From Caballeronia sp. dw_276 (GTDB lineage: Bacteria > Pseudomonadota > Gammaproteobacteria > Burkholderiales > Burkholderiaceae), in the NCBI RefSeq assembly GCF_018449635.1, contig NZ_JAAVUV010000003.1, positions 434,001 to 498,000 of the forward strand: a DNA stretch of 64,000 nt, given 5' to 3'. Every line of letters starts with the position of its first letter. Position 1 is the first letter of the stretch. Positions 46,912-56,211 of the stretch are shown piece after piece. The notes beneath the pieces are model-generated. The model saw only the letters and a program-made list of their open reading frames with translations, was not told the origin of the DNA and searched no databases. The position numbers and the translations under genes were made by a program.

Positions 46912-47577
46912 TCACTCGGCGTGGGGCGAGTGTATGCCCAACTCGACGAATAACTGCGTATGGCGTGCATATTGCGAACCAAACCGCAGACGTGTCGCGG
47001 CAACGAGACAGCGCAGTTCCGTCAGCGCCTGCTCGAAGTTCTCGTTGATCAGCACGTATTGCGCTTCCGGCGCATGTGCCATCTCGCTGCCGGCAGCCAG
47101 CAAACGCCGCACGATCACGTTCGGCGAGTCCTGACCGCGCTTTTTCAAACGCTCTTCCAGCGCATCCAGCGACGGCGGCAAAATGAAGATTTCCACCGCA
47201 TTGCGAAAGCGTTTCTTGACCTGCTGCGCGCCTTGCCAGTCGATTTCAAGCAGCACGTCATGGCCGCTTTTCATCTGTTCTTCAATCCATACGCGCGACG
47301 TTGCGTAGTAGTTGCCGTGCACTTCAGCGCTTTCAAGGAATTCGCCGGCGTCGTGACGCGCCATGAAATCGTCGATCGAAGCGAAATGGTATTGCACGCC
47401 GTTTTCTTCGCCCGGGCGCGGGTCGCGCGTGGTGTACGACACGGACAGGCGAATCGCGTGGTCTTGCGCGAGCAGCGCGTTGACCAGCGTCGACTTGCCC
47501 GCGCCCGACGGCGCCACGACCATGAACAGGTTGCCCGGATAAACGCCGGCGTAGGTGTTGCGTTGAGCGTCGTTCAT
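46912..47577 (-). CDS. gmk: Guanylate kinase
   Basis: 221 residues. P-loop APSGAGKST (residues 22-30), the GMP-binding [11 protein letters not shown] segment, and [16 protein letters not shown] segment are present. It phosphorylates GMP to GDP with ATP. It follows yicC by 6 bp and precedes rpoZ by 56 bp in the same orientation. The C-terminus is slightly longer than in E. coli. Confidence 0.96.
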   Translation of the reverse strand: MNDAQRNTYAGVYPGNLFMVVAPSGAGKSTLVNALLAQDHAIRLSVSYTTRDPRPGEENGVQYHFASIDDFMARHDAGEFLESAEVHGNYYATSRVWIEEQMKSGHDVLLEIDWQGAQQVKKRFRNAVEIFILPPSLDALEERLKKRGQDSPNVIVRRLLAAGSEMAHAPEAQYVLINENFEQALTELRCLVAATRLRFGSQYARHTQLFVELGIHSPHAE

Positions 47578-47583
47578 GTGCGC

Positions 47584-48519
47584 TTACTCCAGATTCTGCA
47601 CTTGCTCGCGCATCTGTTCGATGAGCAGTTTGAGTGTCATCGATGCATCTGCAAGTTCTTTAGCTGCTGCTTTCGAGCCGAGCGTGTTTGCTTCGCGATT
47701 GAGTTCCTGCATCATGAAGTCGAGCCGCTTGCCCACTTTTCCGCCCTTTTGCAGCACGTGACGCGTTTCCGTCAGATGTGCGGTGAGGCGCTGCAATTCC
47801 TCGTTGATATCGATACGGATGCCGTACATGGTCACTTCCTGGCGAATCCGTTCGGCGATTTCTTCGCGCGGAATGCTCGTTTGCGTCGTGCCTTCCGGCG
47901 CCGCAATGCCAAGGGCAATCTGCAGGCGCTCCACGATCTTCTGCTGATGCTTCGTGATCAGTTCCGGCACGAGCGGCGTGATGCGCGCAACGATCGCTTC
48001 CATTTCCGTCACGTTCGCGATCAACACGGCGCTGAGGGCGGCGCCTTCGCGGGCGCGGACATCGATGAGTTCAGCAATTGCCTGCTTGCCGCACGCCAGC
48101 ACGGCGTCGCGCAGGGTTTCCGCCGACACGCCGCTTTCCGACAAAATGCCCGGCCAGCGCAGGATTTCGCCCGTGCGCATGCGTTCGGAATCGGGGAAAA
48201 CGTCCAGCACCGAGCGCTCCAGCGCGGCTAGTTGCGACAGCGCATCGCGATTAAGCGCGCCGGAAATGGTCGTTTGCTCGGCGCGATTCAGGTTGATGCG
48301 GATATCGACCTTGCCGCGCGAAAGCTTGTTCATCAGCATTTCGCGCAGTTGCGGTTCGCACACGCGAACGTCTTCCGGCATGCGGAAATTCATGTCGAGA
48401 AAGCGCGAATTCACCGTGCGCAATTCCACCGATACCCCCACGCCCGAGCCGTTTGCGCCCGCACCGTCCGACGCTACCTCGCGCGTGGCGCTGGCGTAGC
48501 CTGTCATGCTGTAGATCAT
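47584..48519 (-). CDS. yicC: YicC-family endoribonuclease
   Basis: 311 residues beginning [14 protein letters not shown], the family start, with [18 protein letters not shown] and a C-terminal [17 protein letters not shown] that are hallmark YicC regions. Members are conserved endoribonucleases implicated in RNA decay and small-RNA turnover. It is divergent from rph, and first in the yicC-gmk-rpoZ-spoT set. A short glycine/alanine-rich insertion near residue 20 is peculiar to Burkholderia-type proteins. Confidence 0.94.
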   Translation of the reverse strand: MIYSMTGYASATREVASDGAGANGSGVGVSVELRTVNSRFLDMNFRMPEDVRVCEPQLREMLMNKLSRGKVDIRINLNRAEQTTISGALNRDALSQLAALERSVLDVFPDSERMRTGEILRWPGILSESGVSAETLRDAVLACGKQAIAELIDVRAREGAALSAVLIANVTEMEAIVARITPLVPELITKHQQKIVERLQIALGIAAPEGTTQTSIPREEIAERIRQEVTMYGIRIDINEELQRLTAHLTETRHVLQKGGKVGKRLDFMMQELNREANTLGSKAAAKELADASMTLKLLIEQMREQVQNLE

Positions 48520-48794
48520 TGTCGCGTCCGTTTTTGAAGATCGATGTTCACTTCGGTACGCCCGGCGTGAGGCTGCGCGAATGGCATGCAATGTTGGCCG
48601 GGCGGGGAAGCTGGCATTATCCCATTTTTGCCGATATGGCCCGTAAAAGCCGGGGAAACGCGTGCCGCACATACACGCCCGGACAGACGCTCTTCCCGAT
48701 TGCGGATAAAATTTGTGTTCCGGCCCGGCGTCCTTGCACTTTGTTCGTTGTTAGGCGACGGCCCTCCTTCATCGCTTTATCACCAGATCGCTCC

Positions 48795-49556
48795 ATGACA
48801 GATTCCCCGCTGACCTCGCCCGCCCCGTCCGCACGCCCGAGCGGCCGCCGCGCGAACCAGTTGCGCGACGTGCGCATCACGCGTCACTACACGAAGCACG
48901 CGGAAGGTTCGGTCCTCGTCGAATTCGGCGATACCAAAGTGATCTGCACCGCGAGCATCTCCGAGCGGGTGCCCGAATTCCTGCGCGGCCGCGACCAGGG
49001 CTGGCTCACCGCCGAATACGGCATGCTGCCGCGCGCGACGAACACGCGTAACGATCGCGAAGCCGCGCGCGGCAAGCAGACCGGGCGCACGCAGGAAATC
49101 CAGCGCCTGATCGGACGTGCGCTGCGTTCCGTGTTCGATCTGAACAAACTCGGCGCGCGCACGCTGCATATCGATTGCGATGTAATCCAGGCCGATGGCG
49201 GCACGCGCACGGCCAGCATCACGGGGGCGTTCGTCGCGGCCCACGATGCCGTCACCAAGCTCATCGCTGATGGAAAGATCGCGGAATCGCCGATCAACGA
49301 ATTCGTCGCGGCGATCTCGGTTGGCGTGTACAACGGCCAGCCCGTGCTCGATCTCGACTACGACGAAGATTCCCAATGCGATACCGACATGAACGTGGTC
49401 ATGACGGGCGCCGGCGGTTTCGTCGAGGTTCAGGGAACGGCCGAAGGCGTGCCGTTCACGCGTGCCGAAATGAACGCGCTGCTGGATCTGGCGCAAAGCG
49501 GTATCGAAACGTTGATTGCGAAGCAGAAAGTCGCGCTGGAGTTGCTCAGTGTCTGA
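48795..49556 (+). CDS. rph: Ribonuclease PH
   Basis: 253 residues from the ATG at 48795; an open frame continues upstream but has no homology. It has the RNase PH core with [22 protein letters not shown], the phosphate-binding arginine in [12 protein letters not shown], and [19 protein letters not shown]. It trims tRNA 3' ends phosphorolytically. The N-terminus has about 18 extra residues compared with E. coli. It is divergent from yicC and overlaps rdgB by 8 bp. Confidence 0.95.
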   Translation: MTDSPLTSPAPSARPSGRRANQLRDVRITRHYTKHAEGSVLVEFGDTKVICTASISERVPEFLRGRDQGWLTAEYGMLPRATNTRNDREAARGKQTGRTQEIQRLIGRALRSVFDLNKLGARTLHIDCDVIQADGGTRTASITGAFVAAHDAVTKLIADGKIAESPINEFVAAISVGVYNGQPVLDLDYDEDSQCDTDMNVVMTGAGGFVEVQGTAEGVPFTRAEMNALLDLAQSGIETLIAKQKVALELLSV

Positions 49557-50166
49557 TACCGCAATGAAACGGCTCGTCCTTGCTTCGAATAATCCGGGCA
49601 AGTTGCGCGAGTTTGCTGCGCTCTTGAGCACGGCTGGCATCGATCTGGTGACGCAAGGCGAACTCGGTGTGTCGGAGGCCGAGGAACCGCATGTGACCTT
49701 CGTCGAGAACGCGCTGGCGAAGGCGCGGCATGCATCGAAAGCGACGGGACTTCCCGCTCTCGCCGACGACTCCGGCCTTTGCGTCCATGCATTGCGCGGC
49801 GCGCCCGGCGTCTATTCCGCGCGCTACGCGCAGTTGCAGAACGGTGGTGAAAAAAGCGACGCCGCGAACAATGCGCGGCTCGTCGCGGATCTTGCGAATG
49901 AAGCCGATCGTCGCGCATATTTCTTCTCCGTGCTCGTGCTCGTTCGTCATGCCGACGATCCCGAGCCGCTGATTGCGGAAGGCCGCTGGCATGGGGAAGT
50001 GGTGGATGCACCGCGCGGCGCGAACGGTTTTGGCTACGACGCACATTTCTTCGTGCCATCGCTTGGCAAAACTGCCGGCGAACTTGATCCCGCGGTGAAA
50101 AACGCCAGCAGCCATCGCGCGATCGCGCTGCGTCATTTGCTGGAACGGCTGAAGGACGCATCGTGA
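49549..50166 (+). CDS. rdgB: XTP/dITP diphosphatase (RdgB/HAM1)
   Basis: 205 residues from a GTG overlapping the rph stop; the ATG at 49564 is the alternative. It has the family motifs [10 protein letters not shown], the ADDSGLCV metal site, and [11 protein letters not shown]. It hydrolyses non-canonical purine triphosphates. The GGAG upstream of the GTG favours it. The next gene hemW starts at the stop codon. Confidence 0.93.
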   Translation: MSDTAMKRLVLASNNPGKLREFAALLSTAGIDLVTQGELGVSEAEEPHVTFVENALAKARHASKATGLPALADDSGLCVHALRGAPGVYSARYAQLQNGGEKSDAANNARLVADLANEADRRAYFFSVLVLVRHADDPEPLIAEGRWHGEVVDAPRGANGFGYDAHFFVPSLGKTAGELDPAVKNASSHRAIALRHLLERLKDAS

Positions 50167-51401
50167 GCACAGGTCCGCAGACCATCAACGTGGTCAAGGC
50201 ATTCACGTCGCCGGGCAGTATCAGGCTGACGTCGTTGCCGCCGTTGTCGCTCTATGTGCATTTCCCGTGGTGCGTGAAGAAGTGTCCGTATTGCGATTTC
50301 AATTCGCACGAGTGGAAGGGCCAGACGTTCCCCGAAGACCGTTATCTCGACGCCTTGCGCGCCGATCTCGAACACGCGTTGCCGATGGTCTGGGGCCGTC
50401 AGGTGCATTCGATATTCATCGGTGGCGGCACACCCAGCTTGTTGTCCGCGAAGGGATTGGACCGTCTTCTCTCCGATGCCCGCGCATTGCTGCCCCTCGA
50501 CGCCGACGCCGAGATCACGCTCGAAGCCAACCCCGGCACGTTCGAAGCGGCGAAGTTCGCGCAATTCAGGGCGAGCGGTGTGAACCGGTTATCGATAGGA
50601 ATCCAGAGCTTCAACGAAACGCATCTGAAAGCGCTCGGCCGGATCCACGATGCAACGCAAGCGCGTCAAGCCGTGGAAATCGCCGCGAAGAACTTCGATA
50701 ATTTCAACCTCGACCTGATGTTTGCGTTGCCGAAGCAGACGCTCGACGAATGCCGCGCAGACATAGAAACCGCGATCAGTTTCGCGCCGCCGCATTTGTC
50801 GCTGTATCACCTGACGCTCGAGCCGAACACGATGTTCGCGAAATACCCGCCGCCCGTTCCCGATGACGACGAATCCGCCGACATGCAGGACTGGATCCAC
50901 GAGCGCACGGCGTCGGCGGGATATGAGCGTTATGAGGTGTCGGCGTATGCAAAGCCGAACCGCAAGAGCCGGCATAACCTGAATTACTGGCGCTTTGGCG
51001 ACTATCTCGGCATCGGCGCAGGCGCGCATACGAAGCTGTCGTTCCCGCAGAAAATCGTGCGTCAAGTCCGATACAAACATCCCGCCACCTACATGGACGA
51101 AGCGCTCGCGGGCGCGGCCGTGCAGGAAGAAAACGAAGTCGGACCGCGCGATCTGCCGTTTGAATTCATGCTCAACACGTTGCGACTCGTCGAAGGATTC
51201 CCGGTGCATTCGTTCAATGAACGAACCGGCCTTGCGATGTCCGCAATCGAACCGGCACTGGTCGAAGCCGAGAAGCGCGGCCTGATCACGCGCGATATCG
51301 AAACCATTGCGCCAACGCAGCGCGGCCAGGATTTTCTCAACGATCTCCAGGCGCTGTTCCTCAAGAACCCCGACTCGAAAACGACCAAGGACAACCGTTA
51401 A
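50163..51401 (+). CDS. hemW: Radical-SAM haem chaperone HemW
   Basis: 412 residues, GTG start overlapping the rdgB stop (GTGA). The cluster motif is C37-x3-C41-x2-C44 with F46 where HemN has a fourth cysteine (CVKKCPYCDFNSH), which marks HemW. HemW inserts haem into respiratory proteins and lacks the coproporphyrinogen oxidase activity. GGGTPSLL and the C-terminal HemN-type domain follow. Sequences of this type often follow rdgB in Burkholderia. Confidence 0.93.
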   Translation: MSTGPQTINVVKAFTSPGSIRLTSLPPLSLYVHFPWCVKKCPYCDFNSHEWKGQTFPEDRYLDALRADLEHALPMVWGRQVHSIFIGGGTPSLLSAKGLDRLLSDARALLPLDADAEITLEANPGTFEAAKFAQFRASGVNRLSIGIQSFNETHLKALGRIHDATQARQAVEIAAKNFDNFNLDLMFALPKQTLDECRADIETAISFAPPHLSLYHLTLEPNTMFAKYPPPVPDDDESADMQDWIHERTASAGYERYEVSAYAKPNRKSRHNLNYWRFGDYLGIGAGAHTKLSFPQKIVRQVRYKHPATYMDEALAGAAVQEENEVGPRDLPFEFMLNTLRLVEGFPVHSFNERTGLAMSAIEPALVEAEKRGLITRDIETIAPTQRGQDFLNDLQALFLKNPDSKTTKDNR

Positions 51402-52631
51402 TTGAGCGCCTCCTCTCCTGCTGTACCGCCCGGTTCGGTGATGCGCCACCGGCCCTTCGCGCTCTTCTGGAGCGCTCGGGTGATGTCATCGGTGGCGTTC
51501 CAGATGATGTCGGTTGCCATCGGCTGGCAGATTTATTCGATCACGCACAGCGCGTTCGCACTCGGCCTTGTCGGCCTTGCCCAGTTCCTGCCGATGTTCA
51601 TGCTCACTCTCGTGGTCGGCCACGTTGCCGACCGGTACGACCGGCGCACCATTGCGTTCATCTGTCAGGCGATCGAGGGCGTGGCGGCGTTGACTTTGTG
51701 CATTGCCACGTGGCGTGGGGTGACGAGCCAGGAATTAATCTATGTGATCGCGGCGGTTGCCGGGTCAGCGCGCGCATTCGAATCGCCGTCGATGTCCGCG
51801 TTATTGCCCAACCTGATTCCGCGCGCGCAGTTGCAATACGCGACCGCGTGGTCGACATCAGCAAACCAGACCGCGCAGATCCTCGGGCCCGCGATGGGCG
51901 GTTTGCTCTACGGACTCGGCGCGCTCGTGGTTTACGGGGCGGTGAGCGTGGCGTTTGTCGGGGCGGCGCTGCTGCTTGCATCGATAAAAATCGAAAAAGC
52001 CGTGCGCATGCGTACGCCGGTTTCACTTGAATCGCTGTTTTCGGGCATCGCTTTCATTCGACGCAAGCCGGTGATTCTCGGCGCGTTGTCGCTGGATCTT
52101 TTTGCCGTGCTGCTGGGCGGCGCAACGGCCTTGTTGCCGGTGTTCGCCCGCGATGTCTTGCACGCCGGCCCTTGGGCGCTAGGCGTGTTGCGCGCGGCGC
52201 CCGCGGTCGGCGCGCTCGCGGGATCGATTTATCTCGCGCACTTTCCGTTGCGGCAGCGCGCGGGAACGGCGCTATTCGGCGGCGTGATCGCGTTTGGCAT
52301 TGCCACGATCGTGTTCGGGTTATCGAGCAACATCATCATTTCGATGCTCGCGCTGGCCGCGCTGGGTGCGTCGGATGTGATCAGCGTCGTGGTGCGCAAT
52401 TCGCTCGTCCAGCTTCAAACGCCCGACGATATGCGTGGCCGCGTCGGCGCGATCAATTCGTTGTTCATCGGGACATCGAATCAGCTTGGCGAGTTCGAAT
52501 CGGGAATGACCGCGGGGCTGTTCGGCGCGGTGCCGGCGGTGTTGATCGGCGGCGTGGGGACGATCGTTGTAGCTCTGCTCTGGATGCGCCTGTTTCCCGG
52601 TTTGCGGGCAACAAAATCGCTGGAAGGATGA
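51402..52631 (+). CDS. MFS transporter, EntS-like
   Basis: 409 residues from a TTG directly after the hemW stop, with AAGGA 10 bases upstream; ATG at 51441 (M14) is the alternative. About twelve hydrophobic segments. VADRYDRRTI in the loop between TM2 and TM3 and a matching DDMRGRVGAINSL in the second half are typical of EntS-type MFS exporters (enterobactin exporter family). The substrate is unknown; no siderophore genes are near. Confidence 0.85.
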   Translation: MSASSPAVPPGSVMRHRPFALFWSARVMSSVAFQMMSVAIGWQIYSITHSAFALGLVGLAQFLPMFMLTLVVGHVADRYDRRTIAFICQAIEGVAALTLCIATWRGVTSQELIYVIAAVAGSARAFESPSMSALLPNLIPRAQLQYATAWSTSANQTAQILGPAMGGLLYGLGALVVYGAVSVAFVGAALLLASIKIEKAVRMRTPVSLESLFSGIAFIRRKPVILGALSLDLFAVLLGGATALLPVFARDVLHAGPWALGVLRAAPAVGALAGSIYLAHFPLRQRAGTALFGGVIAFGIATIVFGLSSNIIISMLALAALGASDVISVVVRNSLVQLQTPDDMRGRVGAINSLFIGTSNQLGEFESGMTAGLFGAVPAVLIGGVGTIVVALLWMRLFPGLRATKSLEG

Positions 52632-52737
52632 CGCGCTTCTGAAGGCTTAAACAGCCGGCGAAGTTGCGCTACAATACGCGCCTTGCCGGAAGGGTGTGCT
52701 GTTCCGGTGGTTGCTTTAGTTGTAATTTGTGAAACGT

Positions 52738-52827
52738 GGAAGCGTGGCCGAGTGGTTTAAGGCACTAGTCTTGAAAACTAGCGATGGGGTGACCCTTCCG
52801 TGAGTTCGAATCTCACCGCTTCCGCCA
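52738..52827 (+). tRNA. tRNA-Ser (anticodon TGA)
   Basis: 90 nt including CCA. Acceptor GGAAGCG with CGCTTCC, long variable arm (GCGATGGGGTGACCCTTCCG), anticodon loop CTTGAAA giving TGA. A candidate -10 TACAAT lies near 52670. Confidence 0.95.
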
Positions 52828-53020
52828 GAACGCCTATCTGAACCCCCTCTAAATCAATCGCGCAAACCTTTATCTCACAAGGCTTTCAGCGCAAGACCCC
52901 AAAAGCAAGTATCCGGAATCATTGCGTTTCCCGGGAACCGTGTGCGTATTCGGTTTCACACGTGGAACCACCGCAGGGGCATTTCCGAAATCGACCTTCA
53001 GGCTTGGCGTTCGAGCTGCG

Positions 53021-53308
53021 CTATACCGTTAATTCTTTCGGCGAATGTGTTTTGAGCCATTCGGACAGCGCCAGATCAATCCGCGTCTGCCAACCGTCTC
53101 CAGTCGACTTGAATGCTTCCAGAACCTGCGGCGACAAGCGCAGCGAAAGCGGAATCTTGGTCGGAGCCTTCTGGCTACCTCGCACCCCAATCTTCGCGCG
53201 CAAAGAAGGCGGCAACGCCTTGTCACCGCGCTCGAACGTCTTCAGATCGTCAGTAGTGAGTTCGCGCACTTCGCCGTGCTCATCAATCATGGGTTTGCGT
53301 GCTGTCAT
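53021..53308 (-). CDS. brnA: BrnA-type antitoxin
   Basis: 95 residues. The C-terminal part (KIPLSLRLSPQVLEAFKSTGDGWQ) is a ribbon-helix-helix DNA-binding domain as in BrnA antitoxins, whose N-terminal part neutralises BrnT. It overlaps brnT by 26 bp and is the second gene of the pair, as usual. It would bind and repress the operon promoter. Confidence 0.88.
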   Translation of the reverse strand: MTARKPMIDEHGEVRELTTDDLKTFERGDKALPPSLRAKIGVRGSQKAPTKIPLSLRLSPQVLEAFKSTGDGWQTRIDLALSEWLKTHSPKELTV

Positions 53309-53561
53309 AGCGTTTTACCTCTCTCGAATTGGCCTTGCGAAAACTAATTACGCGGATCCCATCGACGGTTTCAGTGAAACACAGCACATGCAGACGGCCG
53401 TCGAGGAAGCCGAGTGCAACATAGCGAACCTCGCCGTACTCGCGTCGCTCATCCGAACCAATGAGAGCGGTGCCGAAATCGAAGTCCACTGCACGCTCGA
53501 AGGAAAGGCCACGCTCGGTAATGTTTCGGGAATTCTTGCTCGGATCAAACGTGACGTGCAT
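53283..53561 (-). CDS. brnT: BrnT-type ribonuclease toxin
   Basis: 92 residues from the ATG at 53561. It starts with the BrnT pattern MHVTFDPSKNSRNITERGLSF, then has FTETVDGIRVISFRKANSRE with the conserved arginine/lysine residues of the RelE-like fold. BrnT toxins are RNases that inhibit translation. A perfect 12-bp palindrome lies 8 bp upstream of the start codon. Chromosomal TA pair at a tRNA-adjacent locus; acquired or stress-related role is inferred. Confidence 0.9.
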   Translation of the reverse strand: MHVTFDPSKNSRNITERGLSFERAVDFDFGTALIGSDERREYGEVRYVALGFLDGRLHVLCFTETVDGIRVISFRKANSREVKRYDSTQTHD

Positions 53562-53569
53562 GGATCTAA

Positions 53570-53581
53570 TTGTATATACAA
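53570..53581. promoter_or_regulatory. Palindromic operator candidate of brnTA
   Basis: TTGTATATACAA is a perfect 12-bp palindrome 8 bp before the brnT start codon, overlapping a TATACA-like -10 region. Type II antitoxin complexes of RHH type bind such sites. The close spacing would leave only a very short leader. Confidence 0.6.
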
Positions 53582-53693
53582 AATACTTACTGCGCAAGGT
53601 GCAAGGGCTGCGCGCGATGCGCACCCGTGCACTCTATCGCGCCCGAAACAACTGGCTTCGGGTCTGGCGACTTGGCGAATCCTGCATTTTCGG

Positions 53694-54470
53694 TCAAGCC
53701 TGACGCCCCGCCATGACGCCGCCATCGACGGGAAGCACCGTACCTGTGATCCACGACGCACTTTGCGATGCAAAGAACAGGATCGCCTCCGCGATATCCG
53801 CAGGCTGGCCGTTGCGCCCGAGCGGGTGAAACGCGTTAAACGTCGGCAGCGTCGCCTTGACCTGATCGTCCGTCATGAACGTGTTGTAGACGGGCGTCTC
53901 CACGACCGCCGGGGCCACCGTATTGATGCGAATATTTTCCGATGCCAGCTCGATCGCGAGATTGCGCGTCAATGCATGCACGCCCGCGTTCGCCGCCGAA
54001 TACGCCGCCGAGGGCGTCGCGCCGATGGCCTGCAACGCCCACAACGAGCCCGTTTGAACGATAGCGCCGCCGCCGCGAAGCTTCATCGCACGTGCCGCGG
54101 CCTGGGCCATGAAAAACTTGCCTTTGAGAATCGTATCGATGAACCAGTCGTATTCCGACTCGGTCACATCGAGGAACGCCTTGGGCGCGAACACTCCAGC
54201 GTTGTTGATCAGGATGTCAACGCCGCCAAAGGCTTGCGTCGCCAGACTGACGAGACCGGCAGCCGTCGCAGGCGATGCGATATCGCCCGCAAAGACGCGA
54301 ATCTTGGCGCCCGTCGGATCGATTTCAGCCGCTGCCAACTTGAGCTTTGCCTCGTCACGACCACCGATAACCACGCTCGCGCCAGCTTGCACGAGGCGCG
54401 CCGCAACCTCCTTGCCGATACCCGATCCACCGCCCGTAACAATTGCCACTTTAGAAGAAAAACTATGCAT
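53694..54470 (-). CDS. SDR-family oxidoreductase-like protein with degenerate catalytic tetrad
   Basis: 258 residues, a classical short-chain dehydrogenase fold. The cofactor motif TGGGSGIG (12-19) and NNAG (89-92) are present. Of the N-S-Y-K tetrad only S142 and Y157 remain: the Asn position reads I114 (DTILKG) and the Lys position reads N161 (YSAANAG). Each differs from consensus by one base change, so activity is doubtful or altered. It is divergent from a LysR gene, which probably controls it. The C-terminus is typical (TGTVLPVDGG). Confidence 0.85.
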   Translation of the reverse strand: MHSFSSKVAIVTGGGSGIGKEVAARLVQAGASVVIGGRDEAKLKLAAAEIDPTGAKIRVFAGDIASPATAAGLVSLATQAFGGVDILINNAGVFAPKAFLDVTESEYDWFIDTILKGKFFMAQAAARAMKLRGGGAIVQTGSLWALQAIGATPSAAYSAANAGVHALTRNLAIELASENIRINTVAPAVVETPVYNTFMTDDQVKATLPTFNAFHPLGRNGQPADIAEAILFFASQSASWITGTVLPVDGGVMAGRQA

Positions 54471-54608
54471 TTCAATACTCCGGAAAAGTTTCTCCAAGGC
54501 AAGGAACGACCCGCTCCCTGCGTCCTTGATAGAGCGTATTGTTGGCTTGAACTGACGCATCCACAAATGAGTTATTCTGTCCGCCTCTAAAAGAAAATCT
54601 TTGTCGGC

Positions 54609-55523
54609 ATGACGACGCCAATTTTCCTGAACGCACTCCGGGCATTCGAAGTAAGCGCACGACACCAGAGTTTTTCCGCGGCGGCGGCAGAATTGAACGT
54701 AACGCCGGCGGCCGTCGGACAGCTGGTTCGAAGCCTTGAAGAATGGCTGGCTTTTCCGCTATTTCACAGAAGTGGCGGCGGGCGGGCGCGTCTCGTCCCA
54801 ACGGATATCGCGATCCGGGCGCTCCCCGACATCCGCGAAGGATTCGACCGCTTGAACCTCGGGCTCGCGCGGCTCAAGGAAGCATCGACGGGCGGCGTGC
54901 TGACGGTTACGGTCAGTCCGGCGTTCGCGGCGAAATGGCTTTTACCTCGCATCGACCGGTTTCAGGCCGCTTGGCCGGAAACCGATGTCCGTCTCGACAC
55001 CAGCCTGAAACTCATGGATTTCGCGATTCAGGGCATCGATATCGGCGTGCGCTATGGCGCCGGCCACTGGCCAGGACTCGAAGCCGAAAAGCTGATGGAC
55101 GAAGAGGTATTTCCCGTTTGCTCGCACGAATTCCTCGAGCGTCATCCTCGCCTGGGCACTCCGGCCGATCTGGCAGGACTGACTTTGATCGATGATCTTT
55201 CCGTCGACCGCCAATCCGGCTTTGTCACGTGGGAAACGTGGCTCGAAAACGTGGGGACGACAGTGGTCGCGGGTCGCGCGGGTTTGAAGATCAACAATTC
55301 GGCGGCGGTTTTGCAGGCGGCGATAGATGGTCACGGTGTCGCATTGGCGCGAAGCGTTCTCGCGCGCGATGATCTCAATTCCGGCCGGTTGATCCGCCTG
55401 TTTCCCGAGATCACTTTGCCGTCCGCGCTCGCGTACTTCGTCGTCTACAGGAAAGAATGCGCAGCGCTGCCAAGGCTTGTTGCGTTCCGCGAATGGCTTT
55501 TGAGCGAGACCGCCGAGATATGA
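54609..55523 (+). CDS. LysR-family transcriptional regulator (GcvA-like)
   Basis: 304 residues. A winged helix-turn-helix at residues about 5-63 (LNALRAFEVSARHQSFSAAA) precedes the periplasmic-binding-protein-like effector domain with the GcvA-type RYGAGHWPGLEAEKLMDEE segment. It is divergent from the SDR gene across 138 bp, the standard LysR arrangement, so it probably regulates that gene. The effector is unknown. The gap has T-N11-A-like sequences but I could not single out one. Confidence 0.93.
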   Translation: MTTPIFLNALRAFEVSARHQSFSAAAAELNVTPAAVGQLVRSLEEWLAFPLFHRSGGGRARLVPTDIAIRALPDIREGFDRLNLGLARLKEASTGGVLTVTVSPAFAAKWLLPRIDRFQAAWPETDVRLDTSLKLMDFAIQGIDIGVRYGAGHWPGLEAEKLMDEEVFPVCSHEFLERHPRLGTPADLAGLTLIDDLSVDRQSGFVTWETWLENVGTTVVAGRAGLKINNSAAVLQAAIDGHGVALARSVLARDDLNSGRLIRLFPEITLPSALAYFVVYRKECAALPRLVAFREWLLSETAEI

Positions 55524-55547
55524 CTTGCACAATGGGACCAAACACTC

Positions 55548-55925
55548 ATGCCTTCTGCCGTCCACAACTCTCTCGCCTGGATCTTCGAAGCATTCGAGCG
55601 CGACCCGACCTATATCGCCAAACGGATGTTTGGGAGTGATGCAGCTTATATCGATGGACTTTTGTGTCTGGTCGCCGCCGATCGCGGAGACCCGTGGAAT
55701 GGATTGCTGATCTGCACGTCGCAAGACCGACACGCTGCGCTGATCGATGAAATGCCGGCCTTGCAGCCACATCCAGTGCTGGGGAAATGGCTCTATATAT
55801 CGCAGGACGATCCGGCTTTTGAAGACATCGTGAAAAGAATCACGGAGCTCGTGCTCGCTCGCGATGACCGTGTGGGCGTCGAGCCAAAGCCACGCCGGCG
55901 TAGCAAGAAGTCTGCGCCGGCGTAG
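55548..55925 (+). CDS. Small protein, TfoX N-terminal-like
   Basis: 125 residues. The segment FERDPTYIAKRMFGSDAAYI followed by DGLLCLVAADR resembles the N-terminal domain of TfoX/Sxy-type proteins (MFG...YVDG...), but the resemblance is weak and I could not check it. The C-terminal tail is basic (KPRRRSKKSAP). It follows the LysR gene by 24 bp and might be co-transcribed. Function unknown. Confidence 0.6.
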   Translation: MPSAVHNSLAWIFEAFERDPTYIAKRMFGSDAAYIDGLLCLVAADRGDPWNGLLICTSQDRHAALIDEMPALQPHPVLGKWLYISQDDPAFEDIVKRITELVLARDDRVGVEPKPRRRSKKSAPA

Positions 55926-55939
55926 ACGGATTGGACGCT

Positions 55940-56098
55940 TTACCCGACGTCCGGCTCGCCTTCTCCGGGCTTTTTACCAGGCTGGTCGCTCGGCGCCTGT
56001 TTGCGGTGCTCATCGTCGCGCTCGGGCATCTTGCTCGCCTCGTTGTCACTGTGTTCTGCAGGCTGCGGGTTGTTCAGGTCGGTCGGATCGCTGCTCAT
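55940..56098 (-). CDS. Small 52-residue hydrophilic protein
   Basis: Starts MSSDPTDLNNPQPAEHSD and ends KKPGEGEPDVG. The AAGGAGAG ribosome site lies 4 bases before the ATG at 56098. The whole peptide is charged and probably disordered, without cysteines or hydrophobic segments. It resembles small proteins annotated as hypothetical in Burkholderia (from memory). It converges on the TfoX-like gene. Confidence 0.7.
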   Translation of the reverse strand: MSSDPTDLNNPQPAEHSDNEASKMPERDDEHRKQAPSDQPGKKPGEGEPDVG

Positions 56099-56211
56099 GG
56101 TTCTCTCCTTGCATCATGATGCTGTGGGTATGCAAATTAGGGCAGCAAGACGTGGTCCCGGCGGGTATCGTTGAAGTATTTGCAGAGTTTTTCCGTGGAG
56201 CTTAGTCGACC

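Noticed and set aside
46960..48231. A 423-codon plus-strand frame across gmk and yicC
   Set aside because: Shadow of two recognised minus-strand genes.
52962..54590. A 542-codon plus-strand frame over brnTA and the SDR gene
   Set aside because: Both brnTA and the SDR are clear on the opposite strand; the frame is compositionally random.
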